A program made the translations under genes and the position numbers. The notes under the pieces are model-generated. The model saw only the letters and a program-made list of their open reading frames with translations, did not search any database and was not told the origin of the DNA. Below are positions 38,971 to 47,657 of a stretch of DNA of 64,000 nt, piece by piece; position 1 is the stretch's first letter; each line of letters begins with the position of its first letter. Origin of the DNA: Pseudomonadota bacterium (lineage in GTDB: Bacteria; Pseudomonadota; Gammaproteobacteria; Steroidobacterales; Steroidobacteraceae); the NCBI GenBank assembly GCA_025355105.1, contig JANYAE010000052.1, positions 186,001 through 250,000 on the forward strand, in the 5' to 3' direction.

Positions 38971-40725
38971 CTACTTGTACATTGTCTGATTCTTGGTACC
39001 CGGCGCGTACTCACGCGGGTCCACCCAGATGTTGATCACCGCGCAGCGCCGCAGCCGGTGCACAGATTCGCGCGCCCGCCGCAGCGCCGGGGCGATTTGC
39101 GCCGGGTCGCGCACTTCCTCGCCATAGCCGCCGAGCATCTCGGCGAACTTGCCGAACGGCACGTCGCCGAGCAAGTTACCGACGGCGCCGCGCTCCTCGC
39201 CGTACTTGGCGAGCTGCCCGTAGCGGATCTGGTTCATCGCCGAATTGTTGCCGATTACCGCCACGTACGGCACGCCGAAGCGGTTGGCCGTCTCCATGTC
39301 GAACGCGGTCATGCCGAAGGAGCCGTCGCCGTAATAGCAGAGCACCTCCTTGTCCGGATTGGCGAGGCCGGCGGCGATCGCGAAGCCGGTGCCGACGCCG
39401 AGCGAGCCGAGCGCGCCGGGATCCATCCACTGACCTGGGCCGCGCGGCCGGACCGCCTGGGCGGAGATCGTGACGACGTCGCCGCCGTCGCCGATGTAGA
39501 TGGTGTTGTCGGCAAGGAACTCGTTCAATTCGTAGGCGACACGATACGGGTGGATCGGCGTGTTGTTCGACTTGAACAGTGGCATCAGCTTCTCGGTGGC
39601 CGCGTCCTCAGCGGCGGTAAGCTTCTTCATCCAGTCGCGGCGCGACTGGCGCTTGTCCGCCTTGAGGCGGCCGCTCGCCGCCTGCAGTACGGCGGCGAGG
39701 ATCGCGCCCGGGTCCCCGCAGAGGCCGAGCGAGATGTCGCGGTTCTTGCCTACGGTGCGGTAGTCTATGTCTATCTGCACCAGCGTCAGCTTCGAGCTGA
39801 TGCGCTTGCCGTAGCCCATGCGAAAGTCGAACGGCGTGCCGACGATCAGGATGACGTCGGCCTCGGCGAAGGCGTTGCTGCGCGTCCGGTCGAAGTGGTG
39901 CGGATCGCCCGGCGGCAGGAGGCCGCGGCTCGCGCCATTGAAGTAGCCCGGGACGTCGAGGCCGCGCAGCAGCGCGATCGCCTCGTTGTGGCCGCGCGCC
40001 GTCCAGACCTGCTGGCCGTAGAGCACCGCGGGACGCTCGGAGTTCACGAGTATGTCGGCGAGCTTTTCGATGTCGCGCGGATCGCCGATCGACTTCGTCG
40101 AGGCGCGGTAGTGGCCGGGCTTCGGGATCACGGCCTTGGTGAGGTCTACTTCGCGGTCGAGCACGTCGCGCGGGATCTCGAGATAGCAGGGGCCGGGAGC
40201 TCCGTTGAATGCCTCGCGCACGGCCATCGAGACCATGTCGGCGACGCGCTCGGTGCTCGGCACAGTGGCCGCAAACTTGGTGATCGGCGTCATCATGTCG
40301 ACGTGGGGGAGGTCCTGCAGCGAGCCCATCTTGTGCTGGCTCAGCGCGCCCTGGCCGCCGATGTGCAGCACCGGGCTCTCGGAGCGGAACGCGGTCGCGA
40401 TGCCGGTGACGGCGTTCGTGCAGCCCGGGCCGGCGGTCGTCACGACGCAGCCAAGCTTGCCGGTCTGGCGCGCATAGCCGTCGGCCGCGTGGGCAGCGAC
40501 CTGTTCGTGGCGCACGTCGATGATGCGGATGCCTTCGTCGATGCAACCGTCGTAGATGTCGATGATGTGGCCGCCGCACAGCGTGAAGATCGTGTCGACG
40601 CCCTCGTTCTTCAGCGCCTTGGCGACCAAGTGGCCACCGGAGATGACGTTGGCGTCGCGGGTCTTCTGCTTCAGCGTGTCTTCGGCCGTCGTGGTGCTGC
40701 GGACATCTGCCGCCTTGGTGGACAT
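38971..40725 (-). CDS. ThDP-dependent 2-hydroxyacyl-CoA lyase-like enzyme
   Basis: A 584-residue three-domain ThDP enzyme. Glu74 ([17 protein letters not shown]) activates the cofactor; [19 protein letters not shown] (from 466) with NN at 493-494 is the ThDP/Mg motif. In oxalyl-CoA decarboxylases the loop after the first domain reads GDYEE, with catalytic Tyr-Glu. Here the same place reads [10 protein letters not shown] (134-143), like the FQE/LQD of acetolactate synthases and HACL1/HACL2-type lyases. The closing [14 protein letters not shown] is a C-terminal tail as in CoA-acting members. I therefore favour 2-hydroxyacyl-CoA lyase, making or using formyl-CoA, over oxalyl-CoA decarboxylase. 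It is flanked by frc and an OxlT-like gene. Confidence 0.75.
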   Translation of the reverse strand: MSTKAADVRSTTTAEDTLKQKTRDANVISGGHLVAKALKNEGVDTIFTLCGGHIIDIYDGCIDEGIRIIDVRHEQVAAHAADGYARQTGKLGCVVTTAGPGCTNAVTGIATAFRSESPVLHIGGQGALSQHKMGSLQDLPHVDMMTPITKFAATVPSTERVADMVSMAVREAFNGAPGPCYLEIPRDVLDREVDLTKAVIPKPGHYRASTKSIGDPRDIEKLADILVNSERPAVLYGQQVWTARGHNEAIALLRGLDVPGYFNGASRGLLPPGDPHHFDRTRSNAFAEADVILIVGTPFDFRMGYGKRISSKLTLVQIDIDYRTVGKNRDISLGLCGDPGAILAAVLQAASGRLKADKRQSRRDWMKKLTAAEDAATEKLMPLFKSNNTPIHPYRVAYELNEFLADNTIYIGDGGDVVTISAQAVRPRGPGQWMDPGALGSLGVGTGFAIAAGLANPDKEVLCYYGDGSFGMTAFDMETANRFGVPYVAVIGNNSAMNQIRYGQLAKYGEERGAVGNLLGDVPFGKFAEMLGGYGEEVRDPAQIAPALRRARESVHRLRRCAVINIWVDPREYAPGTKNQTMYK

Positions 40726-40750
40726 GGGTGCCTCCGATCGTGGATCCGTG

Positions 40751-40810
40751 GGTGAGCGCCGCGTCAGGCGGCGCTCACCCGCAAAGGACGCGCGGCCCTC
40801 CGGCCGCGCG
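40751..40810 (-). terminator. Two strong tandem hairpins between oxlT-like and ThDP-enzyme genes
   Basis: GGTGAGCGCCGC (40751-40762) pairs exactly with GCGGCGCTCACC (40768-40779) over a 5-nt loop. CGCGCGGCC (40789-40797) pairs with GGCCGCGCG (40802-40810) over a 4-nt loop. They lie in the 147-nt gap just upstream of the ThDP enzyme. Without U-tracts they are more likely transcript-processing or partial attenuation elements than full terminators. Confidence 0.45.
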
Positions 40811-40872
40811 AAGAATCAGGACGCGGACCCGCTGATCCGCGCCGCCGGCGCGGCGATCGGTGCGCGCTCCCC

Positions 40873-42174
40873 TCAAGCGGCGGCCTTGGCCGTAATGGTC
40901 ACCGCCGGTGGCGCGCTTGCTGCGTACTTGGCCCGCAACGGCTTCAGCGCCAGCAGCGCGAGCGCCGCCGCCGTGAAGTTCGCGATTGCCGCGGCGACGA
41001 ACACGGCGTGCCAGCCGCCGGCGCTCGCTGCCCATACGCTCGCGAACGGCACGACGATGGCCGCGGTGCCCTTCGCGGTGTACAGCAGGCCGGTGTTTGC
41101 GGTCGCGAACTTGGTGCCGAAGGTGTCGGCGGCGGTGGCCGGGAAGAGGCTATATATTTCGCCCCACGCGAAGAACACGATGCCGCTCAACAGCACGAAC
41201 ATCACCGGGTCGGTCCCGAAGTTCGCCAGCGCAATGATGCCCGAGCCCTCGATGGCGAAGGCGAGGCCCATGGTGTTTTCCCGGCCGATGTGGTCGGAAA
41301 CCCAGCCGAAGAACGGCCGGCACAGGCCGTTCAGCACGCGGTCGATCGTCAACGCGAAGGTCAGCGCCGGCAGCGTCAGGCCGATGAGGCTGACCGGCAC
41401 CTCGGCAACCTTGAAGTCCTTGGCGATCGGCGCGAGCTGCGCGACCGCCATCAGGCCGCCGGCGGCCATCATCACGAACATCGCGTACATGAGCCAGAAC
41501 ACCGGCGTCTTGATCATCTCCGTCGGCGATACCTGGCGGCGGCCGGCACTAGGCGAGAACTTCGGCGCGGCGCCGAGCACCTCAGGCGGCGGCACGAGGA
41601 TCAGGAAGCCGAGCACGAAGACGACGAGACCCTGGACGATACCGAAGGTCAAAAACGTCTGTTGGTAACCCGCGGACTTGATCATGTTCGCGATCGGGAT
41701 GACGGTCAGCGCCGAACCGGCGCCGAAGCCCGCAGCGGTGAGGCCCGCGGCGAGACCGCGGCGGCCCGGGAACCAGCGCACCGCGTTGCCGATGCAGGTG
41801 CCGTACACGCCGCCCGCGCCGACGCCGCCGAGCGCCGCCGCGAAGTACAGCATCGGCAGCGTGTCAGCGATGGAATTCAACGCCCAGGCGATGCCACACA
41901 GAGCGCCGCCGATCACGATGATCCAGCGCGGACCGAAGCGGTCGACCAGATAGCCCTCGACCGGTACCAGCCAGGTCTCTAGGAGCACGAAGACGGTGAA
42001 GGCCACTTGGATGGACGCCTTGCCCCAGTGGAACTTGGCGTCGATGGGACCGACGAACAGCGTCCAGCCGTACTGCAAGTTGGCGATCATCACCATGCAG
42101 AGGATGCCGATGATCAGCTGCAGCCACGGGTTGCCGAATGCGGATTTCCCACGCTGCTCCGTTGTCGAAGTCAT
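40873..42174 (-). CDS. oxlT: Oxalate/formate antiporter-like MFS transporter
   Basis: A 433-residue MFS protein with 12 hydrophobic segments. NPWLQLIIGILCMVMIANLQ then YGWTLFVGPID fits the OxlT family start. The second half has LNGLCRPFFGWVSDHIGREN, and the eleventh segment NTGLLYTAKGTAAI keeps the lysine that in OxlT (Lys355) binds oxalate. It would exchange oxalate, formate or similar carboxylates. The ATG at 42174 is preferred to an open upstream frame; it lies about 200 nt downstream of a (G/C)ATAT-N5-ATATC site. Formally it could carry another mono- or dicarboxylate. Confidence 0.8.
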   Translation of the reverse strand: MTSTTEQRGKSAFGNPWLQLIIGILCMVMIANLQYGWTLFVGPIDAKFHWGKASIQVAFTVFVLLETWLVPVEGYLVDRFGPRWIIVIGGALCGIAWALNSIADTLPMLYFAAALGGVGAGGVYGTCIGNAVRWFPGRRGLAAGLTAAGFGAGSALTVIPIANMIKSAGYQQTFLTFGIVQGLVVFVLGFLILVPPPEVLGAAPKFSPSAGRRQVSPTEMIKTPVFWLMYAMFVMMAAGGLMAVAQLAPIAKDFKVAEVPVSLIGLTLPALTFALTIDRVLNGLCRPFFGWVSDHIGRENTMGLAFAIEGSGIIALANFGTDPVMFVLLSGIVFFAWGEIYSLFPATAADTFGTKFATANTGLLYTAKGTAAIVVPFASVWAASAGGWHAVFVAAAIANFTAAALALLALKPLRAKYAASAPPAVTITAKAAA

Positions 42175-42374
42175 AGATGCTCCCCCTCGTACTGTGGCGC
42201 CATCGACTCTGGCGGCCTGTGTGATCCGCGAACTGTGGCGCACGCTCCGCGCGTTCAGCTGCGGCCGGGGTCGAGAAGAAGCAGCCGGGACGATGCCCCG
42301 CCCGTGCGATTGCTCGCGTGCTGCCCCCTCGACACATTCCTAAATCAGGTTTCGTATTTCTCGAACGCTCTGGA

Positions 42375-42395
42375 CCATATGTGATATATCAATGG
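42375..42395. promoter_or_regulatory. Operator-like site A
   Basis: CATAT-GTGAT-ATATC (42376-42390) within a longer CCAT...ATGG frame, in an AT-rich patch of the 542-nt oxlT/small-ORF intergenic region. It matches sites B and C at half-site level, with one half-site mismatch (CATAT for GATAT). It is probably the operator for oxlT. Confidence 0.5.
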
Positions 42396-42639
42396 GGTGT
42401 CAACAAGCGACACGCGAGGTTCAATTTGCGCCGCAACATGACGCGGCCGAGGCGATCAGCGTCGGCGCCGGGCGGCGACGAGAGTTGACGGCGACTTGCA
42501 GCGGTCGCAGCCACCGACTCGCCACTGCTTGCCCGGGCGTGAGCAGAAAACGTAGGCTCTTGCCCGTCGACTTGACCAGCAGCCGGGATGGAGCCGGCTC
42601 CGAGACATTAAGGGTGCTGCTGAAGTCTGGCTGAGTTCT

Positions 42640-42654
42640 GATATGTAATATATC
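42640..42654. promoter_or_regulatory. Operator-like site B
   Basis: GATAT-GTAAT-ATATC is a perfect 5+5 inverted repeat flanked by TTC and GAA. It lies 62 nt upstream of the small-ORF ATG at 42717 and in the only strongly AT-rich patch of the region, consistent with a promoter/operator for the gntR unit. Confidence 0.55.
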
Positions 42655-42716
42655 TTGAAATATAATGCGGTGCAGCATAAAATCAGCTGCCCGATGGGTA
42701 TTTCGAGGATATCGCT

Positions 42717-42938
42717 ATGGAAGTCTTTGTTTATTCTATCTATTTGATCGGCATTCTGGCGACGTTCGCGGCACTGATCGTCAACCTCTACGCCTTGGTT
42801 CCCACCGCTGTGCTGATGCGCGGCGAGCACGCCGGCCGCTACGCGGACCTCGGCGCGTCGCAGGCGACGAAGGCACCGGTAAGCTGGATCGGGCGACGGG
42901 CGGCAACGGTCGACGTGCTGAGGGCGCGCGCGGCCTGA
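42717..42938 (+). CDS. Small one-helix membrane protein
   Basis: A 73-residue ORF with GAGGA 9 nt before the ATG. It has one clear transmembrane helix near residues 5-25 (VYSIYLIGILATFAALIVNL) and a polar, Arg-rich C-terminus. No family is recognised. It lies between operator B and gntR on the same strand, so it may be a small partner of the transporter or a leader ORF. The C-terminal third reads less like conserved protein, leaving some doubt. Confidence 0.45.
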   Translation: MEVFVYSIYLIGILATFAALIVNLYALVPTAVLMRGEHAGRYADLGASQATKAPVSWIGRRAATVDVLRARAA

Positions 42939-43056
42939 GGCCGGTGTCGCCGGACCGGAGGGCTGCGGTGGGGATCCCCGCCGCGGCCGATCCGGCCGAA
43001 CGGTCGATGCGGTAAGACGTCGCGACCGCCTGAGACAGGGCGGCGAGGGGGGGCGG

Positions 43057-43776
43057 ATGAGTGTCATCAGCAAGGTCCTGCGTCGCGCGGGGGCGCAGGC
43101 GCCGCTCCCGTTGGCGCCGCTAAACGCCGTCAGCCTTCGCGACCAGGCGTATGTGCTGCTCAAGGACGCGATTGCCGCGACCGATATCTACGGCCAGCGG
43201 CAGGACCTTCGACTCGACGAGCGCCAGCTGACCGAGGCGCTCGGCGTAAGCCGCACGCCGGTCCGCGAGGCCCTGCAGATTCTCGAACAGGAGGGGTTCC
43301 TGCGCACCGTGCCGCGTCGCGGGATCTTCATAGTCCGCAAGACCAAGCGGCAGATCATCGAGATGATCCAGATGTGGGCGGCACTCGAGAGCATGTCCGC
43401 CCGGCTCGCAACACTGCACGCACCGGACGCAGAGATCCAGAAGCTCCGCCATCTGTTCGACGAGTTCCTCAATTCGCCACCCGCGGCGCACATTGGCGAG
43501 TACTCCGACGCCAACATCGCGTTTCACCAGATGATCATCCGCTTGGGCGGCTCCCAGCTGATCGACGACGCGACGAAGAACCTGTTCATCCATGTGCGGG
43601 CCATCCGCAAGGCGGCGATCTCGCAGGATGATCGCGCCGCGCGCTCGATCATCGATCATCTGAGAATCATCGAGGCGCTCGAGCGGCGCGACACGGAAGC
43701 CGCGGAGCGGCTGACGCGCGAGCACACTCTCGACCTCGCGGCGCACGTCGAGCGCCACGGCGAACTGCTCGACTGA
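43057..43776 (+). CDS. GntR family transcriptional regulator (FCD type)
   Basis: The 239-residue protein has an N-terminal winged helix (LRDQAYVLLKDAIAATDIYG; ERQLTEALGVSRTPVREALQ with the recognition helix; FLRTVPRRGIFIV wing) and an all-helical FCD ligand domain with a metal-type His set (NIAFHQMIIRLGG, LRIIEALERRD). FCD GntR proteins bind small carboxylic acids and usually repress. A run of G before the ATG gives a strong ribosome site. It is the best candidate to bind the (G/C)ATAT-N5-ATATC sites found at 42376, 42640 and 49700. Confidence 0.88.
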   Translation: MSVISKVLRRAGAQAPLPLAPLNAVSLRDQAYVLLKDAIAATDIYGQRQDLRLDERQLTEALGVSRTPVREALQILEQEGFLRTVPRRGIFIVRKTKRQIIEMIQMWAALESMSARLATLHAPDAEIQKLRHLFDEFLNSPPAAHIGEYSDANIAFHQMIIRLGGSQLIDDATKNLFIHVRAIRKAAISQDDRAARSIIDHLRIIEALERRDTEAAERLTREHTLDLAAHVERHGELLD

Positions 43777-43801
43777 CGGGCCCACGGGTCTTGCGGACTC
43801 G

Positions 43802-44821
43802 CTAGTCCTTCATCGTCGGCGACGCTGACCGAGGCCGCGCCCGTTGGCTCGTCTTCGGCCGCGCCAGCGACGCACCGCGCCCGGGCCGCGCAACGCCCTC
43901 GAAGTCGAAGTGCACGAGGCGTCCGATCAGCGCCGCGCCCTCGCGCATCAGGAACTCCTTGAACGCGAGTGCGACCGGCGGCAGGCGCTTTGAGCGGTGG
44001 TGCACGAGATACCAGTTCAGCATCGCCGGGAAGCCCTCGACGTCTAGGACCGTCAGCATGCGCGACTTCAGCTCGAGCCCGATGGTGTGCGCCGAGAGGA
44101 ACGCGATGCCCATGCCGGCGACCACCATTTGCTTGATCGTCTCGGTGCTGCGGATCTCCATCGTCGTGCTCAGCCGGGCGAAGCGACGGCCGAAGACCTC
44201 GCGCATCGAGTTCCAGGTGTCCGAGCCACGCTCGCGCTGAATGAAGTGTTCCCGGACCAGCGCCGCGCGCGGAATCCGTCGCGCGGCCGCGAGCGGGTGA
44301 TCCGGGGCGGCCACGATCACGTACGGGTGCGGCGCGAACGGCACCGCGACCGTGTCCGGGTCGGTCGGCGGCCGAACCATGACGGCGAGGTCGGTCAGGT
44401 TGTCGGCGATCTCGCGCAACAGTCCCTCACGGTTGTGGACCGTAAGGTTGAAGCTGACGCCGGGGTGCCGTCGGGCAAACTCGGCCAGCACGCGCGGAAA
44501 GAAGTAGTCGCCGGCGCTGATCACGGCGACATTGAGGCGGCCGCCGGTGACGCCTTTCAGCTGCGCGACCGCATCGTCGGCCTCGCGCAGCCGCTGCGCG
44601 ATCGCGCGCGCGCAGTGCCGCATTTCGTCGCCGGCCGGCGTGAGGTATGTGCGGCGTCCGAGCCGCTCGATCAGCGGCAGGCCGACTTCGGCCGTCAGCT
44701 CCTTGACCTGGATCGAGACCGCCGGCTGCGACAGGTGCAATTCCTCGGCGGCACGCGAGAAGTTCATGTGGCGCGCGACCGCCTCGAAGACCCTGAGCTG
44801 CCGCAGCGTGATGTGGGCCAT
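43802..44821 (-). CDS. LysR family transcriptional regulator (CbbR-like)
   Basis: A 339-residue LysR protein: HITLRQLRVFEAVARHMNFS then RAAEELHLSQPAVSIQVKEL is the helix-turn-helix, and VTGGRLNVAVISAGDYFFPR begins the CbbR-like ligand domain. The C-terminal ~40 residues are Arg/Pro-rich and extend beyond the usual ~300-residue fold. CbbR-type regulators respond to sugar phosphates or NADPH and control C1/CO2 genes. None of the RuBisCO genes is here, so a role in glyoxylate/C1 genes next door (45.4-48.6 kb) is more plausible. It is convergent with gntR. Confidence 0.85.
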   Translation of the reverse strand: MAHITLRQLRVFEAVARHMNFSRAAEELHLSQPAVSIQVKELTAEVGLPLIERLGRRTYLTPAGDEMRHCARAIAQRLREADDAVAQLKGVTGGRLNVAVISAGDYFFPRVLAEFARRHPGVSFNLTVHNREGLLREIADNLTDLAVMVRPPTDPDTVAVPFAPHPYVIVAAPDHPLAAARRIPRAALVREHFIQRERGSDTWNSMREVFGRRFARLSTTMEIRSTETIKQMVVAGMGIAFLSAHTIGLELKSRMLTVLDVEGFPAMLNWYLVHHRSKRLPPVALAFKEFLMREGAALIGRLVHFDFEGVARPGRGASLARPKTSQRARPRSASPTMKD

Positions 44822-44973
44822 GGCCGCAGCGTAGCCGCTTCTATGTATTCTGTAAATCGAATGGTTGCGATAGAAAACTTTCGTTTTTGTTTCGTGCCGT
44901 GCCGGCTTAGGCTGACTCCCGGCAGAAGCGCTTGGCCGGTCCCCGGCAGCGCGCGCCGATCGAGGAGCCCGCC

Positions 44974-45255
44974 ATGTCGATCGTCATCAGCGAGATTCCG
45001 CCCGAGAGCGACGCCAGCGACGCGCTGACCGCCGAGCTGCAGGCCTACAACAGCGCGTTCCTCGAGCTCGAACTACCTTGGCAGTGGGATGCCGAGACCT
45101 TCCGTCGCCTGCGCACCCTCGCCGCCGGCACGGACTGCGTCAGCGCCTACGTCGAGCGTAACCAGGCGCACTTGCTCCGGGTCTACGACAAGTCGTTCCT
45201 GCGGGACCTCATTCTGTCAACCAAGGCGCGGCACTGCGGCCTGCCGATCGCGTGA
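44974..45255 (+). CDS. Hypothetical protein
   Basis: A 93-residue soluble protein from the ATG at 44974, with GAGGAG upstream. It reads DALTAELQAYNSAFLELELP then WQWDAETFRRLRTLAAGTDC and ends with KSFLRDLILSTKARHCGL. It looks like a compact helical protein of unknown function; small proteins of this kind are often found beside glyoxylate or serine-cycle genes, though I cannot name the family. It is divergent from the LysR gene and may start the panE-sgaA-hprA direction. Confidence 0.55.
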   Translation: MSIVISEIPPESDASDALTAELQAYNSAFLELELPWQWDAETFRRLRTLAAGTDCVSAYVERNQAHLLRVYDKSFLRDLILSTKARHCGLPIA

Positions 45256-45362
45256 GCTCGCGGTGCGGGACGACCTGCGGTAGCACCTGACGTCCGCGCT
45301 GCACTCGGACGTCCATAATTCACAACGATAGCGGTGCGCGCGGGCCCTCGAGGGGAGTGTCG

Positions 45363-46385
45363 ATGAAGATTGCGGTGGTCGGGGCAGGCGCGATCGGCGC
45401 CTATGTCGGCGTCCGGCTCGCGCTCGCGGGCGAACAGGTCACCTTCATCGCGCGTGGCGCCAACCTCGAGGCGCTGCGCGCCCGCGGCGCGCGGCTCGTG
45501 CTGCCGGACGGCAGCGAGCAGGTCGCCGCCAACGTGGCCGCGACCAGCGACTACGCCGCCGCCGGTCCTCAGGATCTCGTCATCCTCGCGGTCAAGGCCC
45601 ACCAGCTTGGCGCCGTCGCGCGCGAGGTACCGAAGCTCGTCGGTCCGGACACGATCGTGGTGCCGATGCAAAACGGCATTCCCTACTGGTATTTCCACCG
45701 CCACGGCGGCGCCTTCGCGGGCCGGCAAGTTCAGGCGGTCGATCCGGGCGGACATATCAGCGTGCACATTCCGGCCGAGCGCGTCATCGGATGCGTCGTG
45801 TATCCGGCCACCGAGCTGATCGCGCCCGGCGTCGTCAAGCTGATCGAGGGTGACCGCTTTCCGGTCGGCGAGCCGGACGGCGCGCGCAGCGCGCGCGTCA
45901 CCAGGGTGGCGGAGTGCTTCACGCGCGCCGGCTTCAAGGCGCCGGTGCTCGACGAGATCCGCGCCGAGATCTGGCTGAAACTGTGGGGCAACCTGACCTT
46001 CAATCCGATCAGCGCGCTGACCCGCGCGACGCTCGTCGACCTGTGCGAGGACGGCGGCACCCGCCAGCTCGCGGTCGAGATGATGACCGAGGCGCAGGAC
46101 GTGGCGCGAGCCTACGGCATCACGATGCGCGTGTCGCTCGCGAAGCGAATCGCCGGCGCCGCTAAGGTCGGCAAGCACAAGACCTCGATGCTGCAGGACG
46201 TCGAGGCAGGCCGCACGCTGGAGATTGACGCGCTGCTCGGCGCGGTGGTCGAGCTGGCGCGGGTCGCGAGCGTCGCGACACCGCACCTCGACGCCGTCTA
46301 CGCTCTCACGCGTCTGCTCGCGGCGGTCACCGAGGCCGAGCGCCAGGGCACGGCCGTGGCGCTTCACCCGCTCGGCACGGCATGA
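45363..46385 (+). CDS. panE: 2-dehydropantoate 2-reductase family protein
   Basis: The 340-residue protein has the ketopantoate-reductase layout: KIAVVGAGAIGAYVGVRLAL Rossmann motif, DLVILAVKAHQLGAVAREVP, VVPMQNGIPYW with the NG pair, and the C-terminal helical domain (EIWLKLWGNLTFNPISALTR with the catalytic Lys, then HKTSMLQDVEAGRTLEIDAL). AGGGGAG sits before the ATG at 45363; a GTG at 45357 would overlap it. In this context it may reduce another 2-oxo acid rather than ketopantoate. Confidence 0.8.
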   Translation: MKIAVVGAGAIGAYVGVRLALAGEQVTFIARGANLEALRARGARLVLPDGSEQVAANVAATSDYAAAGPQDLVILAVKAHQLGAVAREVPKLVGPDTIVVPMQNGIPYWYFHRHGGAFAGRQVQAVDPGGHISVHIPAERVIGCVVYPATELIAPGVVKLIEGDRFPVGEPDGARSARVTRVAECFTRAGFKAPVLDEIRAEIWLKLWGNLTFNPISALTRATLVDLCEDGGTRQLAVEMMTEAQDVARAYGITMRVSLAKRIAGAAKVGKHKTSMLQDVEAGRTLEIDALLGAVVELARVASVATPHLDAVYALTRLLAAVTEAERQGTAVALHPLGTA

Positions 46386-46466
46386 TCACTTCCCCGCGGG
46401 CGCGCCATCGACGCCCGCGACCCTTCCGACGCGCCGTCGGCGCGTTCAACTGAGCTGAGGCATCGC

Positions 46467-47657
46467 ATGGCTGGCAGAAACTTTCTCTTCGTTCCCGGGC
46501 CGTCCAATGTCCCGGACCGCATCCAGCGGGCGATGATGGTCGCGATGGAGGACCATCGCTCGGCGCGCTTCCCGGAACTCTCGCTCGCCTGCCTGAAGGG
46601 CCTGCAGCGGCTGTTCCGCACCGAGAACGGCACGCCGATGATCTTTCCGTCGTCCGGCACGGGTTGCTGGGAGGCGGCGCTCAGCAACTGCCTTAGCCCG
46701 GGCGACCGGATGCTCGCAGCGCGCTTCGGCCAGTTCAGTCACCTCTGGATCGACATGTGCCAGCGGCTCGGCTTCGAGGTCGACGTGCTCGACGAGGAAT
46801 GGGGCGCCGGAGCCTCTCCCGAGCGCTACCGCGCCGCGCTCGCCGCCGACAGGGGGCACCGCATCAAGGCCGTGCTCGTCTGTCAGAACGAGACGGCGAC
46901 CGGCGTGACCAGCGACGTCGCGGCGATCCGTGCGGCGATCGACGAGACGCGCCATCCGGCGCTGCTCTTCGTCGATTCGGTGAGCGCACTCGCCAGCATC
47001 GACTTCCGAATGGACGAGTGGGGTGTCGACGTCTGCGTCAGCGGCTCGCAGAAGGGGCTGATGCTGCCGGCCGGTCTCGGCATCACCTGCGTCAGCGTGC
47101 GCGCGCTCGAGGCCGCCAAGAGCGCGACCAGCCGGCGCTGCTATTTCGACTACGCCGACATGGCGCAGGCGGCACACAGCGGCTACTTCCCGTACACGCC
47201 GTCGATCCCGCTGCTGCACGGCCTGCGCGAGTCGCTCGCGATGCTGTTCGAGGAAGGCCTCGAGCAGGTGTACGCGCGGCACGCGTTCCTTGCCGGCGGC
47301 GTGCGCGCCGCGGTCCGCGAGGGCTGGCAGCTCGAGCTCTGCGCGCGCGAACCGAAGTGGTACTCGGACACAGTCTCCGCGGTGATGCTGCCCGCCGGCG
47401 TCGACGGCGCCAAGATCATCGGCCACGCGTTCCGTCGCTACAACCTCGCACTCGGAGCCGGGCTGTCGAAAGTCGCGGGGCGCTTGTTCCGGATCGGCCA
47501 CCTCGGCGACCTCAACGAGCTGATGCTAATGGGCGCGATTGCCGGTGCCGAGATGGCAATGCTCGATGCAGGCGTCAAGGTCGTGCCGGGCAGCGGCGTG
47601 GCCGCGGCGAGCGCCTACTGGCGCGGCCAGCCGGCGCCGAGGGGCCTGCTGGCATGA
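46467..47657 (+). CDS. sgaA: Serine--glyoxylate aminotransferase
   Basis: A 396-residue class V aminotransferase. NFLFVPGPSNVPDRIQRAMM, FPSSGTGCWEAALSNCLSPG and QNETATGVTSD are family segments, and Lys196 in CVSGSQKGLMLPAG binds pyridoxal phosphate. It converts serine plus glyoxylate to hydroxypyruvate plus glycine, the key step of the serine cycle and of glyoxylate assimilation. Its stop overlaps the hprA start (ATGA), so both enzymes of the route are made together. Confidence 0.85.
   Translation: MAGRNFLFVPGPSNVPDRIQRAMMVAMEDHRSARFPELSLACLKGLQRLFRTENGTPMIFPSSGTGCWEAALSNCLSPGDRMLAARFGQFSHLWIDMCQRLGFEVDVLDEEWGAGASPERYRAALAADRGHRIKAVLVCQNETATGVTSDVAAIRAAIDETRHPALLFVDSVSALASIDFRMDEWGVDVCVSGSQKGLMLPAGLGITCVSVRALEAAKSATSRRCYFDYADMAQAAHSGYFPYTPSIPLLHGLRESLAMLFEEGLEQVYARHAFLAGGVRAAVREGWQLELCAREPKWYSDTVSAVMLPAGVDGAKIIGHAFRRYNLALGAGLSKVAGRLFRIGHLGDLNELMLMGAIAGAEMAMLDAGVKVVPGSGVAAASAYWRGQPAPRGLLA

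Noticed and set aside
38971-40725. Oxalyl-CoA decarboxylase as the name of the ThDP enzyme
   Set aside because: The GDYEE loop of that family is replaced by GSLQDLP; only the neighbours suggest oxalate.
39058-40755. 565-codon open frame antisense to the ThDP enzyme gene
   Set aside because: No recognisable domain; the opposite strand carries every ThDP motif.
42711-43190. GATATC words at 42711 and 43185 as further operator sites
   Set aside because: They are single short words without a partner half-site at the N5 spacing; one lies within the gntR coding sequence.
44822-44973. LysR T-N11-A binding site upstream of the LysR gene
   Set aside because: Several T-N11-A matches exist in this AT-richer patch, none with clear dyad symmetry, so no site is called.
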